From assembly GCA_948567375.1 (NCBI GenBank), contig OX419759.1, forward strand, positions 22,040,744 to 22,104,743: a DNA stretch of 64,000 nt, in the 5' to 3' direction. The notes under the pieces are model-generated. The model saw only the letters and a program-made list of their open reading frames with translations. It was not told the DNA's origin and did not search any database. This DNA is from Lunularia cruciata. Its lineage: Eukaryota; Streptophyta; Marchantiopsida; Lunulariales; Lunulariaceae. Of the stretch, positions 52,611 through 64,000 are shown piece by piece; position 1 is the first letter of the stretch, and every line of letters begins with the position of its first letter. A program made the translations under genes and the position numbers.

Positions 52611-53815
52611 GTGATTCTCATTCCTAGGTGGTGGCAAGTGCACACTAGGTCCATTTTTGGATGGGACCTACCGCATTGTTGGATGCAGCTAGAGTGGGAT
52701 TACAGGCTCATCATCTTCATCTTTGGTGGATGAACCTCTTACCTAGAGAGGTTCTACAACAGCTTTGATGGAATTCAATGATAAGACCATCTCATTGTTA
52801 ATGACATCTTGGATGTTGGGCATTATTCTTAGATGGTGGTAGTGGCTAATAGGTCACCTATGGTAGTGGTAAACCTTGTTGGATAGCCCAGAGCCGCTTC
52901 ACCCACACTTATGAGTTTCCCAAGCTCTCATGCTTTTTGAGAGGGAGGCCTTGGAATTATTTTGGACTCACAATTATAGCAGTTGGTGGAGCCCAATGCC
53001 AATAAGAGAGAGCAAGCAATGGGTTTTTGTACCTATACTACTGCTATTATAGCAATGTTAGAGGTATCTAAGCATCAAGTTTTAGGTCAAGCTATGGACC
53101 TGGACTGTTTGACTTGGATTATGAGCCTTGGCTTGGTAGAGTAGCATAAGATGCATTGGATAGGCATCACCACTTGGACACTTGTGTTATAGGCACATCT
53201 TGATAGGCACAAAAGGTTTTATGCCTATCAAGATGGTTCAAGCACATGCTGGGGATGATGGACCAAGTGGGCAAGGTATTCTTGGGATATAAATAATGGA
53301 TACTATTGAGAGTGGTCAACTTGGAGTCCATCTAGGTGAGCATGGTCTACTTGGGTTACACCCTTGGTCTACTTGGGATGCAACTAGAGGATGTATGGAG
53401 CTTGTAGCCAGATTGGAAAGAGTTTTCCACACTAAGGATGGGAACTCTAATGGTTGGAGGCATGACACTACTACTTCTAAGGGCCTAGTGTAGTAGCTAG
53501 TTAGTATGTCTTCCACTCTTACATCAGTTATAGAGGATACTTGAGAGCTAAGTCTTGGATCCAAGCTTACAAGAGGGGAAAGATGGAGAGTTTGGATGTT
53601 CTTGAGGAGCTACATGTGTTGTTTTGCCTTTAGTATGAAGGATTTGAATGCTCTAAAAGGACCTAATACTTGGATTGAGCTGACTAATGATACACCAATT
53701 TTTCGATGCTTATCAATATAGTGACATGGAGAGAGCATTGATTCAAAGCCGGAGTATAGACCTTTTTGAGGTTGGTTTGTGGAGATTTCACATGGAGAGT
53801 ATGTGTAAGTTATAG
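52611..53815 (+). pseudogene. A2 protease-RT linker and RT approach region
   Basis: No frame longer than about 80 codons. Scattered remnants include AHLDRHKRFYAYQDGSSTCW and, from about 53610, a stretch compatible with the region just before RT (EYRPF, then MPTEKDTHGNY). It can be attributed to A2 only by position and direction. Confidence 0.5.
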
Positions 53816-54360
53816 TGATGCCAACTGAGAAGGATACGCATGGCAACTACACTAGAAGGCAGATATGTGGAGATTACCATCCTATCAACCTATAGACTCG
53901 GGTTGATTGGTATCCATGCCTACATTGAATGAGATCTTTGATGCAATTGGGCATGCAATGGTCTTCAATACTTTGGATCCACAAGCAAGATATCATCAAT
54001 TGCCAATTAAGGAGGAGTATAAGTCCAAGACATAATTTTGGGTTATTGATCCTCATGGCAAGGATGTATCATTTAAGTGGAGGTTCTTACCATTTGGGTT
54101 AAAGAATGCCCTTGCCAAGTTTGGTAAGATCATGGACAAGATTCTAGTAGGATTAGATTTTTCTCAATGTTATATTGATGATATTTTGGTCTATAGCACT
54201 ACTATAGAGGAGCATGAGAAGCATTTGCTAGAGGTGTTTGAGAGATTGATATCTCATGGACTCAAATTACATCTTGGGAAGTGTAGATTCTTCCATGAGC
54301 AAGTTGAGTATTTAGGTCACACTATCTACCTTGGATGACTTGGTGTTTAGTAGACCAAGG
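53816..54360 (+). pseudogene. A2 reverse transcriptase
   Basis: Fragments in the right order: PTEKDTHGNYTRRQICGDYH, then EIFDAIGHAMVFNTLD-like and YHQLPIKEEYKSK-like blocks, and PFGLKNALAKFGKIM. The active-site box is FSQCYIDDILVYS (Y-x-D-D), followed by LKLHLGKCRFFHEQVEYLGH. The YIDD contrasts with the FIDD of B1 and C. Multiple frameshifts. Confidence 0.85.
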
Positions 54361-55010
54361 TGAAGGCTATTGCACGTATTCCTCAGCCTATGAATGTGAG
54401 CAAAGTGCAAGCATTGCATTGGAGGCTATTGCACGTCTTGCTAACTTCTCTTGCCATTATGCTAAAGGATTTAGTGCCATTGCAAAGGCCTTGACAAAGT
54501 TGACCAAGCTTACACAAGAGTGGTGTTGGGAAGATGAGTAGGAGAGAGCTTTTATAGAGCTAAAAGAGAGGTTGACATCTGCCCCTATTCTTAGGAGACC
54601 AATCAAAGGACTACCATTCTAGGTTCACACTAATTGGAGTACATTGGAGCTTGGAGTAGTGCTCACCCAATACAATGATTAGGAGAAGGAGTTTATAGTG
54701 GCCTATGCGAGTCACTCCAACAATTTAGCAAAGGCAAAGTATAGTTCATATGACGGAGAGTGTTGGGCAGTAGTATGAGTAGTAGCACATTTCTGGTGTT
54801 ACCTATTTGGTAACCCCTTCACTCTCATCATTGATCATTAACCATTGAAGTGGTTGATGGAGTCCAACAAGCTTTGAAGGAAGCTTGCATGATGGGCACT
54901 GATTTTATAGGAGTATGATGTCATTGTTATTCACAGATCTGGAGTGGTGAACCAAATGTAGATAGTTTGAGTAGAAACCTATGTCCCAACTAGCAGGATC
55001 AAATTAGATT
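54361..55010 (+). pseudogene. A2 RT connection and RNase H
   Basis: ANFSCHYAKGFSAIAKALTK is the RT-RNase H connection. Then come LGVVLTQYND, VAYASHSNNLAKAKYSSYDG (RNase H Glu region), LIIDH-stop-PLKWLME and VIVIHRSGVVNQM. Stops and indels throughout. Confidence 0.8.
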
Positions 55011-55685
55011 ATGTTGGCATGGTTAGATAGATGAGGAGATGGTGCCAAGTTAGCATGCATCTACCTCTCTATGTATATTTTTTGAGGTTTTGGTGGTATC
55101 TCTCTCAGCACATACAGTAGGAGTTATTGAGGTCATAGATCTAATGGGTGGAGGTAGTGGTATAGTTCAGCAAGACATTCATGATGATGTCTTAGTGATT
55201 GATTATCCTCACACTAGTGTTGTGGATGGCATAGATGGGGCCAAGGAGAGAGACAGTGTTCTTCAACAAGCCAGGTGGTTCAAATTGGAGTGCAAACACC
55301 TTCTATATGTATGGGAGGATGATAGAGTGCAAGTAGTACCACTTCCATCTTAGAGACCATAATTTGGTCCATCATGCTCATGAGGAGCTAGAACATTTTG
55401 GAGTAAAGCATACATATAACTTACTCTAGAGTCATTATTGGTTGCACGGTATGCAAATCAATGTGCAACAATTTGTTGCCAGATGTGTGGTTTGTGACCA
55501 AGTTAAAGCAACATTTAATGCTCTTATGTCACATTTCCACCCATTACTTATCATGGGATTGTTACCATGGGAGTTTGGACTTTGTTGGACCTTTACCGTT
55601 TATTGTGAGATATCATTGATACATTTTGGTGATGGTGGAGAAGTTTTCTAAGTGGATTGAGTTGGTGGATTGAGTTCTTCACAAG
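55011..55685 (+). pseudogene. A2 integrase N-terminal finger
   Basis: After a poorly conserved stretch (a frame at 55090-55353 may be part of the spacer), HHAHEELEHFGVKHTYNLL supplies the His pair and CVVCDQVKA the Cys pair of the HHCC finger. Core remnants (LPWEFGLCWTFT) end at about 55685 at the junction with B2. Confidence 0.72.
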
Positions 55686-56570
55686 CCAAGAGCAAGTACT
55701 TTGAGTTCAGCCAGTACTATCTTTGCCAAACCGGAACTGCACCTTCAACTAGATCAATCTGGTATTCTCCAAATTCTTGTGGAATACCCAAAATTTGATC
55801 AATAGACCAATCAATCCTAGAATTCTATAAACAGGGCATTGTATCCAGCCAACTCCTCCAAAGTGACTGTCTTGGAAATTATCAAAAAATTTCCTTCAAT
55901 CAAGACAACATCTTGACAGTCATCAAGGTTGATGACTCCTTCAACATGACTCACTCGGCTTAACCCAAGTCAAACTGCAATCAAACCCCCTTACTCCAAG
56001 TTATTTTCACCCAAGGTGATGTTGTATGGGTTTTTGTCTTTGACCTCTACCTTGTAGCATTCTAAGTAGTTGACTTGGACTTTGTCTTTGGAGTCTCCTG
56101 AAGACAAAGATGATGAATCCTTGGATTCATCTTCATCTTCTGACAAAGATGTTTCCTTGAGGTGTGGAACTTTTGTCCAACTCACCTTCACCAGCTTCTG
56201 ATCTTTGAACAAGATGTCCTTGAACCTTAGCTTTTGCTGGTGCCAATCCATGATAACTTGAATGTTGTACAACCAGGGTCTTTTGATCAAGAGCGGGTAA
56301 CCAGTTTTGTTCACTAATCATAACACAATGTAATTTAACTTGAAGTGCACCCCTCCAATGATTGTGGTAATATTTGACATCATACCCAAAGGCCATCTCC
56401 TGGTTTGATCCGCAAATTTCAGAATTCAAGGTGTTGGTTCAAACGTCATATACCCCAATTGATGTGCAGTGTCTTCTTTCATGACATTCACACCCAACCC
56501 TAAATCAATGGGTATGGATGTGACCATGCAACCTGCAATCTCTGCCTCCACTTTGGGATATCCCAAATCT
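55686..56570 (-). pseudogene. B2 protease C-terminal half, linker and RT start
   Basis: KFADQTRRWPLGMMSNITTI runs in one frame here, unlike in B1. YPLLIKRPWLYNIQVIMDW (protease), an acidic Ser/Asp linker (SEDEDESKDSSSLSSGDSKD), ILGIPQEFGEY and the RT entry follow. A stop replaces the Arg of TPRVLKF, and further shifts separate the blocks. Confidence 0.8.
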
Positions 56571-57720
56571 TCCTATTCAATCTGATAAATGGCAGGCAAA
56601 TCTTTCTTGGTCATTTCCCTTATTTTCTTGAGGGTTGAACTCAACTTCTTGTACAACTTGTTGTCATCCAACAATTGCTTAAATGTGACATTAGCACTTG
56701 TAGATGCCAAATCAGCCACAATATCATACTGAAGGACTCCTCCCAACTTCATCTTCTTCACCTTTGTCTTTGGATCCAAAGTCTCTCCTTGTTCAAATTG
56801 GACTTCGGGTTGCTTTAAGATGGTGATTGGAGTACTAGTGGTCTTAACCTGATGTTCTTTGGGTTTGCCGACCTCATCTTGGATTAGATCCTTTACTTTT
56901 GATCAGATATCCGCCAAAAACACAAGAAGACCCATCTTCTTATCCTCCAAACTCATCTCCCAAGTTCTTTGTACTACTTTGTTGATTTCCTTTTGCAAAG
57001 CTTTAGCTTTGGCTTTGCTAGAATCTTTTCCTACTTCGCAGAAAGAATAGCGCAACCACTTCACCTTTTGTGAAGACAAAGACATAGTACTTGCTTCTTT
57101 GGTATCATGCTTCTTCTTACTCAAGCATGTCTCAACCTTCAAAATTTCAAGGTCTGGCCATTCTCCTTCAGAGGCCAAAATCCCTTCTTGAAGCCTCTCC
57201 TCCTCAAGTGTTGTATAATTTACATTGGTATCTCCTTTTGCCTGGAGCGCAGCACGCTCAGCTGGGGTTTGTACATATTTTATAGGCGTCTTTGGGTTTG
57301 GTGGTTGCAGGCATTGATTTTCAGTATGACCTGATCCCTTACAATTTCTGCACAGCAAAACATACCCAATTTGCCATTTTGGCTTTGTACAATTTGGAGA
57401 CCAATGTCCCATTGAGCCATAATTATAACATGCTCCGGGTGCATCATTTTGAGGTCAATTTTGCTTGCTCATTGGTGGTCTTCATTGGGAAGCATTGGGG
57501 TTATGCTCCCTTGGTCCATACCTTGGACCTTGGTACAATGTGCTTGCTTGAGGTTGTACTTCTTGGGTCTAGTACACAACCTCATCTTCCTCACTTTGGT
57601 CCCAACCTCGAACCCAATCAATTTGTTGCACTGGGAATCTAGTGCGAGCCAAACACTCTGTATTAGCATGGCCAAATTTACCACATGTAGTGCACCATAC
57701 ATTTGGTCAGCCAAATGACG
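56571..57720 (-). pseudogene. B2 gag C-terminus (zinc knuckles) and protease start
   Basis: WCTTCGKFGHANTEC (about 57690-57650) is the complete first zinc knuckle that is mutated in B1. A second knuckle region is followed by CRNCKGSGHTENQC (about 57350). The spacer EWPDLEILKVETC and IVADLASTSANVTFKQL precedes the protease. The frame is interrupted by indels near 57000-57060 and 56600. Confidence 0.82.
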
Positions 57721-59170
57721 GAGGCCTTTGGTCTTTGGTCCTTAGTTCCAATCATTTGGATCTTGAAATCCGCAAACTCTTTAATAAGAGTCTCTAGCTT
57801 TTGATCCACCTTATGTACATTCTTTGTTAGAGGTATTACTGGCTTCTTTCCTTTGCATCTTGGCATTCTCCTTTGCTTTGAATCTTCTTTGGATTCCAAA
57901 GAAGAACTAGAAGACATGGAGGATTCCTCCAAAGAAGAGGATGTGCTGCAAGAAGCTCTCCTCTTGGGCTTCTTGCCTTTCTTCTCCTGATTTCTTTGGT
58001 TGTTGGATGAGTGAGAGTGGGCCGCCTCATACCAATTGACATGTTTTAGTACTTTGTCCAAGGAAGTTACATTCCTCTCCCTACAAAGATACAAATCTCT
58101 GGTGAGAATCCGCCAAGGAACCATGTAATGGCTTGGGCATTGGAGTAACCTACCACACCAAATTGCTTTGGGACTCGGTTCAAGAAAGCCATGAACCTTC
58201 CAAAGTAGTCTCTCAACTTCTTCTTCTTCCCTCTGTCTAAATCATTAAGTGCCACAAAGATACTTGTATCATAATCAACTCCCCGGAATTGTTCAGGAAG
58301 CCATTTTGCAAGTCTGCCCAATCAGATGGTGTGAACTCCTTTTGAGTTACATGGGTATACCAACTCTGGGCTTTCTTTCGGAGCAGACTTGGAAAAAAAT
58401 TTCAGATGATCCATAGAGTCATGTTCTTTGTTGGCAAAGGAAATGACTTCAAATTCTTTGATACATTCATCAGGATCTGCGTCTTGTTTTATCCCTTTAT
58501 ACTTTTGATAGGCGTGTCGAGTGACAAGTAACAAAGTCATTGTTTGACCCAGTGGAATTGGCTATGGGAAGGTTGAACTTGATGGACCCAAGGAACTGGC
58601 TGGTATTGAAATCATGTTGATAGCCCAAGGGTTCAATTAGTCAAGTTCAAAGTGAGGTCTTTATTAATAGATTCTTTTTCTTTGATGGTGTCGACTTCGA
58701 TTGGAAATGGAGTAAGAGGTTCAACACTTTGCGAGGGTTTGTGAAAATTCCCTCAAGCCAACTGAGGAATTGTTTGTAAGAGATGTTGGCACTCTTCTTC
58801 CATTAAGGTTTGTGTTGTCTTTTTGCAAATGAATTCCTTTTATAATTTTTTATAAATATTTTTTTATAAACTCAACTTCCTTTACAGTTTTAGGGGAAGT
58901 CGGTGTACTAGGCTGCAACAAGTATGTTTGCCCGCTGGAGTCTTTCTTCTTCTTGGAAGATGGAGACAAGAAGTAGCCTTGCCACCCGACTTCACATTTC
59001 TTTTGTTTGAGTTCTTGCAAGGCTTCTTGAACTTCGTGAAGAAGTTGAAAGTCCAATGCCTCCCATTCAGTTTCATCAAAAGTAGATTGGACCTTTTGGC
59101 ATTCTTCTTCTTCATGATGCAAAGTTTGTCTTTGAACTCTCTCTTCCCATTGGTCTCTCAATGCAGACAT
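57721..59170 (-). pseudogene. B2 gag
   Basis: ATG 59170 (MSALRDQWEERVQRQTLHHE) matches the B1 start. After SGQTYLLQPSTPTSPKTVKE an A/T-rich insertion near 58850 breaks the frame. The capsid core is in pieces: VTRHAYQKYKGIKQDADPDE, VDYDTSIFVALNDLDRGKKK, VPKQFGVVGYSNAQAITWFL. The basic C-terminus KKGKKPKRRASC ends in FADFKIQMIGTKDQ, where B1 has TAG for the Gln. Confidence 0.85.
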
Positions 59171-59233
59171 TCAAATTGGTTCCAAAACCAATTAGAAGTT
59201 TGGCTTTGTATTCTTCCACTTCTGAGATTTGTA

Positions 59234-59251
59234 TCCTCGGCAGTGGTGCCA
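59234..59251 (-). promoter_or_regulatory. Primer-binding site of B2
   Basis: Minus strand TGGCACCACTGCCGAGGA, seven bases inside the LTR end. It differs from the B1 site mainly at CpG positions, as expected for decay of a GGCGCC...CCGGGG-type site. Confidence 0.75.
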
Positions 59252-59932
59252 AAAATCATGTGACAACTTGGCAAATATCACTTTTGTTGTAATCAGGTAA
59301 GTAAAGTTTGTTCCCATAGAGATATTGATCAGAAATGTCCAAATACAAAGACAAATGGTAACAAATGTGGTTCTTCTTAATTTCTTCTTTGGTCTCTCAA
59401 GTAGAAACCCCACCTAGAAGAGAGTAACAAGCACTCAATCTTGACAACTTGTCACTAATTCAAACACTCATAATTACAACATAGCAAATTCTGTCCAAAC
59501 AAATCTTGATTTGTGATGATTCAGAATCTTTTAAAGATGGCACTTCATTGCAAAACAACTTTGCCTTAGAATTGTGTTCTACTCCTCCACTGAGGGCACA
59601 ACTTCCTCCAATCAAAATTGCTTCACATCAACACTATGTTGCACTCACAATTGCTAAATACCACCAACACTACAATTCCTCTCAGATCTATCAAGGCATT
59701 GCTCCAATTGCACTTCACTTAGGATCAAACACATAGAATGATCAAGGCTGTTGAATTCAACATCCAATAAGCACACTGACTTGCACTTTGAAATTCTCCA
59801 AACACTCACAATTACAAATGTAGAGTTGTACTTTGAATTAAGCTCAAGCAACAAGCACTAAAATCAGCACTTTGCTTTATCTATCTCCAAAAATTATGAA
59901 TACTAAACAACATAGCACTACAAATGCCTCCT

Positions 59933-59939
59933 TTAAATA
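59933..59939 (-). promoter_or_regulatory. TATA-like box of B2 5' LTR
   Basis: Minus strand TATTTAA in CTACTATTTAAAGGAGG, 118 bases after the LTR ORF stop; same place as in B1. Confidence 0.62.
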
Positions 59940-60056
59940 GTAGAGAAATTGATAGTTGCTAACAACTATACCTTTCTTCAACAACTCTATAAACCTGCAG
60001 ATCCAAAATGACAATGCATCTCTTCATATCCGCTTCTTCAAATCTCAAATTTGTTA

Positions 60057-62649
60057 CTACTCCAATCCGATGTCTACTTCTTCTTCAACTTCCAAACCCG
60101 ATGATCATCCCATTACATCTCCTTCTTTGGGTCTATCTGATTCTACTAATTCCTTTGCTATTTCTACCATTTGTTCACTCTGAACTACAATTGCACTCAT
60201 GGGTAATCTATCTAACTCTTTATCTTCTGACCCACTCTTCTTTAATATCTCAGAGGACAACTCCAAAGACACTTGCACTCCTACTTTTTCTACTTCGGAC
60301 TTCTTCTCCTCCTTCACACAACTCCTAATCCTCTCTAACTCTAAGATCACTAGATCTAATTTGAGACTTACATTGTCTCCTACCTTCAATATCTTTCTAT
60401 CTACTCTTTCCCTTAAACAAATTAGAAGAGTGTTCATATCTACATCTTTCACTCTTCTATTCCAAGTTTCATGCACTAGCAATTTCAATTTGTGCAATCT
60501 TGCTTCCTCCAACCTTCCTTCAGACTCCATGCTTAGCATGGCATGTAGTCTCCTAAAAACTTCTCCTATTGATTCTGATGCATACCCTTGAGATTGCTCT
60601 ACCTTCAACTCTTCCTGGTACATCTTCAACTTGTCTTTGTACTCAACAACAAGCATTTTCTTCTCCTTTGCATATTGAGAACTCTATAGCTCAGCACTTC
60701 TTACCAAGTCTCTCAATATTTTTCCTCTTGATGTTGGATCGACAACTCTCTCTGCCATGCTTGATCTTTTCCTGCTACACTCTTCTTTGGGCCCTCTAAC
60801 TCTTCTCCATCACTACTGCCATTGCTTTCACATGAATACTCTTGATACGAGCTTCATTGACCTCCTCTTTCATCTTTTCTAGCAACATAGTCTTCTCCTT
60901 CAACTCTTTGGCTTGATGTTGCAGCTCTCTTCCTTGCTTCTCAAAACCCTCTTCCAAATTCTCTAAAGTCTTCTTCTTCAAGATTGCATACATCCAAAGC
61001 TCCTCAACTTCTTCTTCTCTTTGGGTTACACTTTCCCGCAATCCCTTCACTTTGTCTAGCACTTACTTCACCACCTGCAACTCATTCTTCATACAATCTT
61101 GTGGGATTACCTTTTGTTGCACCTTCAACAGCTCCAACAATGGTATCCCAATCTACATTAAATATTGTACTCCTCCAAAGTTCTCTTTGTCTTTGGCTCT
61201 GTCTTTGTACTTGGTTTCTTCTGCCAATGCCTTATCCCAAAGGCTTGGTCTTCTTACTTTCAGCAATATAGCTTCTGAGCTTCCTTCTTTCTTACCGGCT
61301 GAACTCGGTCCTGTAGGGTCTTCCATTGTTGCTTTCTTATCTTTGCCTCCCTTGCAATCTTCCTTCTTTGGCTCTGCATCCATCTTCTCCATGACCAGTT
61401 CTAAACAAGGATTATCTCTTCTCTCCATACAATCAATTGCCACAAAAAATGCTTCATCTTCTTCCACTTCAGCTAATTGCTGAAATTCCTCTTCACCATC
61501 ACTCTCACTTTTGAATTCCCCACTTTGTAGTGTGAGCTCTGCTTCTTTTGATTCTCCTCCTCTAGACTTTGTCTCCCCTTCATACTCTATTTTTGACGTC
61601 TCCTCCTTCACCGCCTTCTTACCTTCTTACTTCACTGCCTTCCACTTATAGAGTAAGTCTTTGGGTCTTCCATTGTGTTTGAGGCAACACTACTTCTCTG
61701 GGTTTAGTCCAATTCTTTGTCTTTGGACTTCTTCCTTCCACCCTCTCAGTTTCTCCCATTCTGGTAAAGTGATCATCACTAGCTCATAGGTGTGACATGT
61801 AATGTTGCTCCTCTTCATCCGCTTTTGTCATAGATCAAGATGGAAATGTGACACCATGCAATGCCTCTCCTCCACTATCAGCAAATTCAATCCAAAGTAG
61901 AAGTGTGCTGCAAACGGTGCAAAATAATGTGGAGGTAAATTGGTCCCCAATTGATGATCATCTGCCTTGTTTGCTAGTGGAAGCACTTCACCTAGTTCAC
62001 CTTTGCTCCTACAAACATCTGGTGGAAGAAGACTGCCTGTTGCATGTTCACGTATGTTGTTTGTTTGGGTTTGAACATGGCCATTATCTCGCCTACAATG
62101 CTTCATTTAATCAACCCAATAGGACTCCACTTTGTAACCATTGGTAGTACGTGAAGCAAAGAACAAATTTCAGATTTCTGCAGTCTCCTCTATAGCATCA
62201 CACTTTCAATAGAAGGTGATTCTAGTTTCCTCTCCTGCTTCCTTCCCCAATACTAACCTGCAATCCGACTCAATCCATCAAGTTGGATTTCCTCTCTTCT
62301 CCTCAACTTCAGGGCCTTCCTCATAATTGCTGGCAGCTATCTCTGCCATGACTCCCAAGAAACTTAAATTCTAGTTCCATGCTAAAAATGTAATCCAAAG
62401 TCTATTCAAGACCTCAATCCTAGCTATGATATCTAACCTTTGAATTGTAGAACTCCTCATTGCAAGTGCATTCTTGGCCTTCTTTGCCATGATTTGCTCT
62501 CTAGTTCTTTGGTACTAAAAAACTATTGCCTCTCTTGGATGCAACACTCTAACCCCTTTTGGACTTCAAAAAATTTCACTCTCAATCGGCTTCTTGACAC
62601 ACATTACTGCAAGACAACTACTCAAAGGAACAAGATATCTTTTTGACAT
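60057..62649 (-). pseudogene. LTR-encoded coiled-coil protein, second subfamily (B2 copy)
   Basis: A start-like ATG at 62649 (MSKRYLVPLSSCLA) aligns with MSSNFP... of the first subfamily; the stop is TAG at 60057. Recognisable parts: degraded domain (62106-61828, PPHYFAPFAAHFYFGLNLL); acidic middle (61611-61153, ELTLQSGEFKSESDGEEEF); coiled coil (61062-60796, VTQREEEVEELWMYAILKK; 60656-60105, YKDKLKMYQEELKVEQSQG, LRERVDRKILKVGDNVSLKL); and tail KKSGSEDKELDRLPMSAI. Domain order and the tail are shared with B1 although the coiled-coil sequence is largely different. Confidence 0.8.
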
Positions 62650-63060
62650 ATTCAATTTCCTCTTGCTCAATCGCAATTTTATATTACCCCAAAGTGCAGT
62701 CATTCTTTAATCAATTTCAAAATCAACTCCCATTTCTTTTGTGTGTTGGCTTCTTGTCACTGTCAAGGCCTTCTTCTCCTACCTCCGCCATTTTTTTGAA
62801 GTGTACTTTCTTGCCACGTAGAAAGGTTGTTACACCATCTTTGTATCGGCCTTCACTTCTTGGTCCAAAGACGCTCTTCTTTGGACTTGTCTCTTTGTGA
62901 CCCCATCCAAATACTTCCGGTTTCCAACCCCAAGTTGACTTCTTTGGGTTTACTTCGAAGACACACCAGTCCATTCTTTCCTTCATAATTTGGCTTTCTT
63001 ACTTATGTCTTCTTCAAAACTCTAACCAAACAAAAGAAAACAAAAAATGATGGTACCACA

Positions 63061-64000
63061 ACTTACTACTCTACATATGAGATCCAAATTAACCTATAGC
63101 CATTTGTTGAGATGCTATTGTAGTTTTGGATTTGGATGATCTTGATGTATGGGTGAGTGCATGGTATCAACATGCAAAGATCTTTTAGAGAGTGATTTTG
63201 ATCATCTTTAAGAATGTAATACTCTGAGGACAAGAGAACTCTTTAAGAGAGATACAAGAGAGAAGATACCAATTTCACACTCAATCCTCCAATGCCCCAA
63301 AGAAGCACCTTCTCTTCATTACATAGCCAATGAGGATCTTCTCCAAGGAAGCTCCACCATAGGATTAGGTACATGGATAGGTGACCTATCAGCAAGCTCC
63401 ACCCTTAGATTACTTTCTTGGATGGGTGACATGTCAGTCTTGGTCCCATTTGGTTGGTCAAATAGGCTTTGACTACAAGGAATCTTCTAAAGAATCTTTT
63501 TATAGGAATCTCAAAATCACATGGATGAGGTACCATTGGAAAGCTCTTGGTGAGACACACCAAGGGGGAGGGATGACCAGCCTTTCATTTTTTGGAAGAA
63601 GAATCTACATATTTTTTAGGCTTAATTCATTTGTTTAGATCTCCAAAAATGCCTTTTTAGGCCTATTTTGGCTTCTGCCCTATTAGTAGAAGTGCTCTTT
63701 TGGTGAAACCTCTATCTGATATATGTTCTCCATCATGTGTAAAATCCTTCCAGATGTTACCACCCCAAGTTTCACCTTTAGATCATATGCCTAGCTATTG
63801 ATTCCAAAGTTTCCAAGCATGTTCTGGTTTTTGGCCTATTAGTAGAAGTATTCTTTTAGTGATACCTCTAGCTTTTCTACTTATTCCATCATGTATAACA
63901 TCCTTTTAGATGTTACCAAACCAAATTTCATCTCTAGATCATCTATCTAGCTATTGGTATTACAAACCTCTTTCCTTTTAAGACGCGACGTCCTTGTTGC
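63061..64000. other. Unassigned A/T-rich sequence
   Basis: No gene is supported. The longest frame (63381-63638, plus, 85 codons) has no recognisable motif. The stretch does not match the A, B or C families by eye; it could be part of another repeat. It includes the direct repeat at 63679-63975. Confidence 0.4.
63679..63975 (+). repeat. Diverged 156-bp direct repeat, two units
   Basis: CCTATTAGTAGAAG at 63679 and again at 63835 begin two units that share CATCATGT, ATCCTT, AGATGTTACCA, TTTCA and CTAGCTATTG in the same order and spacing. The second unit ends at about 63975. Possibly a short satellite or an LTR sub-repeat. Confidence 0.75.

Larger units (their letters stand above)
52076..55685 (+). 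mobile_element. Decayed family A element A2 (protease to integrase)
   Basis: A plus-strand relative of A1 with dense stops and indels. It starts abruptly at the protease active site (RVLLDSCA) where kappa ends, runs through linker, RT and RNase H to the integrase finger, and is cut at about 55685 where minus-strand B2 sequence begins. Neither LTR is present. It is the most eroded coding remnant in the window. Confidence 0.85.
55686..63060 (-). mobile_element. Family B element B2, 5' part (5' LTR, gag, protease, start of RT)
   Basis: Minus strand: 5' LTR 63060-59259, primer-binding site 59251-59234, gag from ATG 59170, zinc knuckles, protease, and the first codons of RT (EGAVPVWQ-like, about 55740). 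It is truncated at about 55685 against A2, so RT to 3' LTR are missing. It has more frameshifts than B1, but at several B1 stop positions it keeps the sense codon, which helps identify those stops as mutations. The right flank begins ACTTA; the partner duplication is lost. Confidence 0.88.
59259..63060 (-). repeat. 5' LTR of B2 (3.80 kb)
   Basis: Ends TTGTCACA at 59259 and starts TGTGGTACCATCATTTT at 63060. It has the same plan as the B1 LTR (U3 start, ORF, TATTTAA at 59939-59933, conserved tail), but the ORF sequence belongs to the second subfamily shared with E1, beta and kappa. It is flanked by unassigned sequence on the right. Confidence 0.88.

Noticed and set aside
1-64000. tRNA, rRNA or host protein-coding genes
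   Set aside because: No cloverleaf-like or rRNA-like segment was noticed, and every frame with a recognisable motif is a retroelement protein. A tRNAscan or protein search could still reveal something small.

Overview
This window is nuclear DNA from a land plant, built almost entirely of nested and decayed Ty3/gypsy-type LTR retrotransposons. I found no host gene, rRNA, tRNA or CRISPR array. Plant origin is inferred from the gag-protease-RT-RNase H-integrase order, 5-bp target duplications, primer-binding sites of the plant GGCGCC/GTTGCCGGG kind, and dense nesting. The density suggests a large, repeat-rich genome, perhaps a gymnosperm or fern, but the species cannot be read from the sequence.

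Three families recur. Family A occurs as A1 (1-4595, minus, cut by the window edge) and a ruined copy A2 (52076-55685, plus). Family C is one element at 25311-36884 (plus) with 0.68-kb LTRs and an unusual zinc-knuckle ORF upstream of gag. Family B dominates. It has giant LTRs of about 3.77 kb, and almost every stretch not assigned to A or C is a B LTR or a piece of one. The reference copy B1 is complete: 3' LTR 6025-9784, gag-pol 9889-15876 (minus), primer-binding site 15941-15957, 5' LTR 15965-19740.

The notable feature is that each B LTR carries a long ORF in the same direction as the element. In the solo LTR at 30716-34495 this frame runs 857 codons (34082 to 31509) with no net frameshift, broken only by five point nonsense codons. 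The predicted protein has a conserved N-terminal domain, an acidic middle, a long coiled coil and a conserved tail. The element's TATA-like box (TATTTAA) lies just downstream of the ORF stop in every copy inspected, so the ORF sits in U3. It would be present once in the genomic RNA, downstream of pol, and copied into both LTRs at each transposition. Solo LTRs therefore still carry the gene.

Layout: 1-4595 A1; 4596-6024 and 19741-20773 one B LTR fragment split by B1; 20774-25310 three B LTR fragments nested in alternating orientation; 25311-36884 element C, itself split by the solo B LTR 30716-34495; 36885-37225 an inverted piece of C LTR; 37226-49722 a B element tail whose LTR is split by a second B LTR, split by a third, split by a fourth (40986-42952); 49723-52075 two more B LTR pieces; 52076-55685 A2; 55686-63060 element B2 (partial pol, gag, 5' LTR); 63061-64000 unassigned sequence with a 156-bp direct repeat. 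All coding regions carry stops or frameshifts, so nothing here looks able to transpose unaided.
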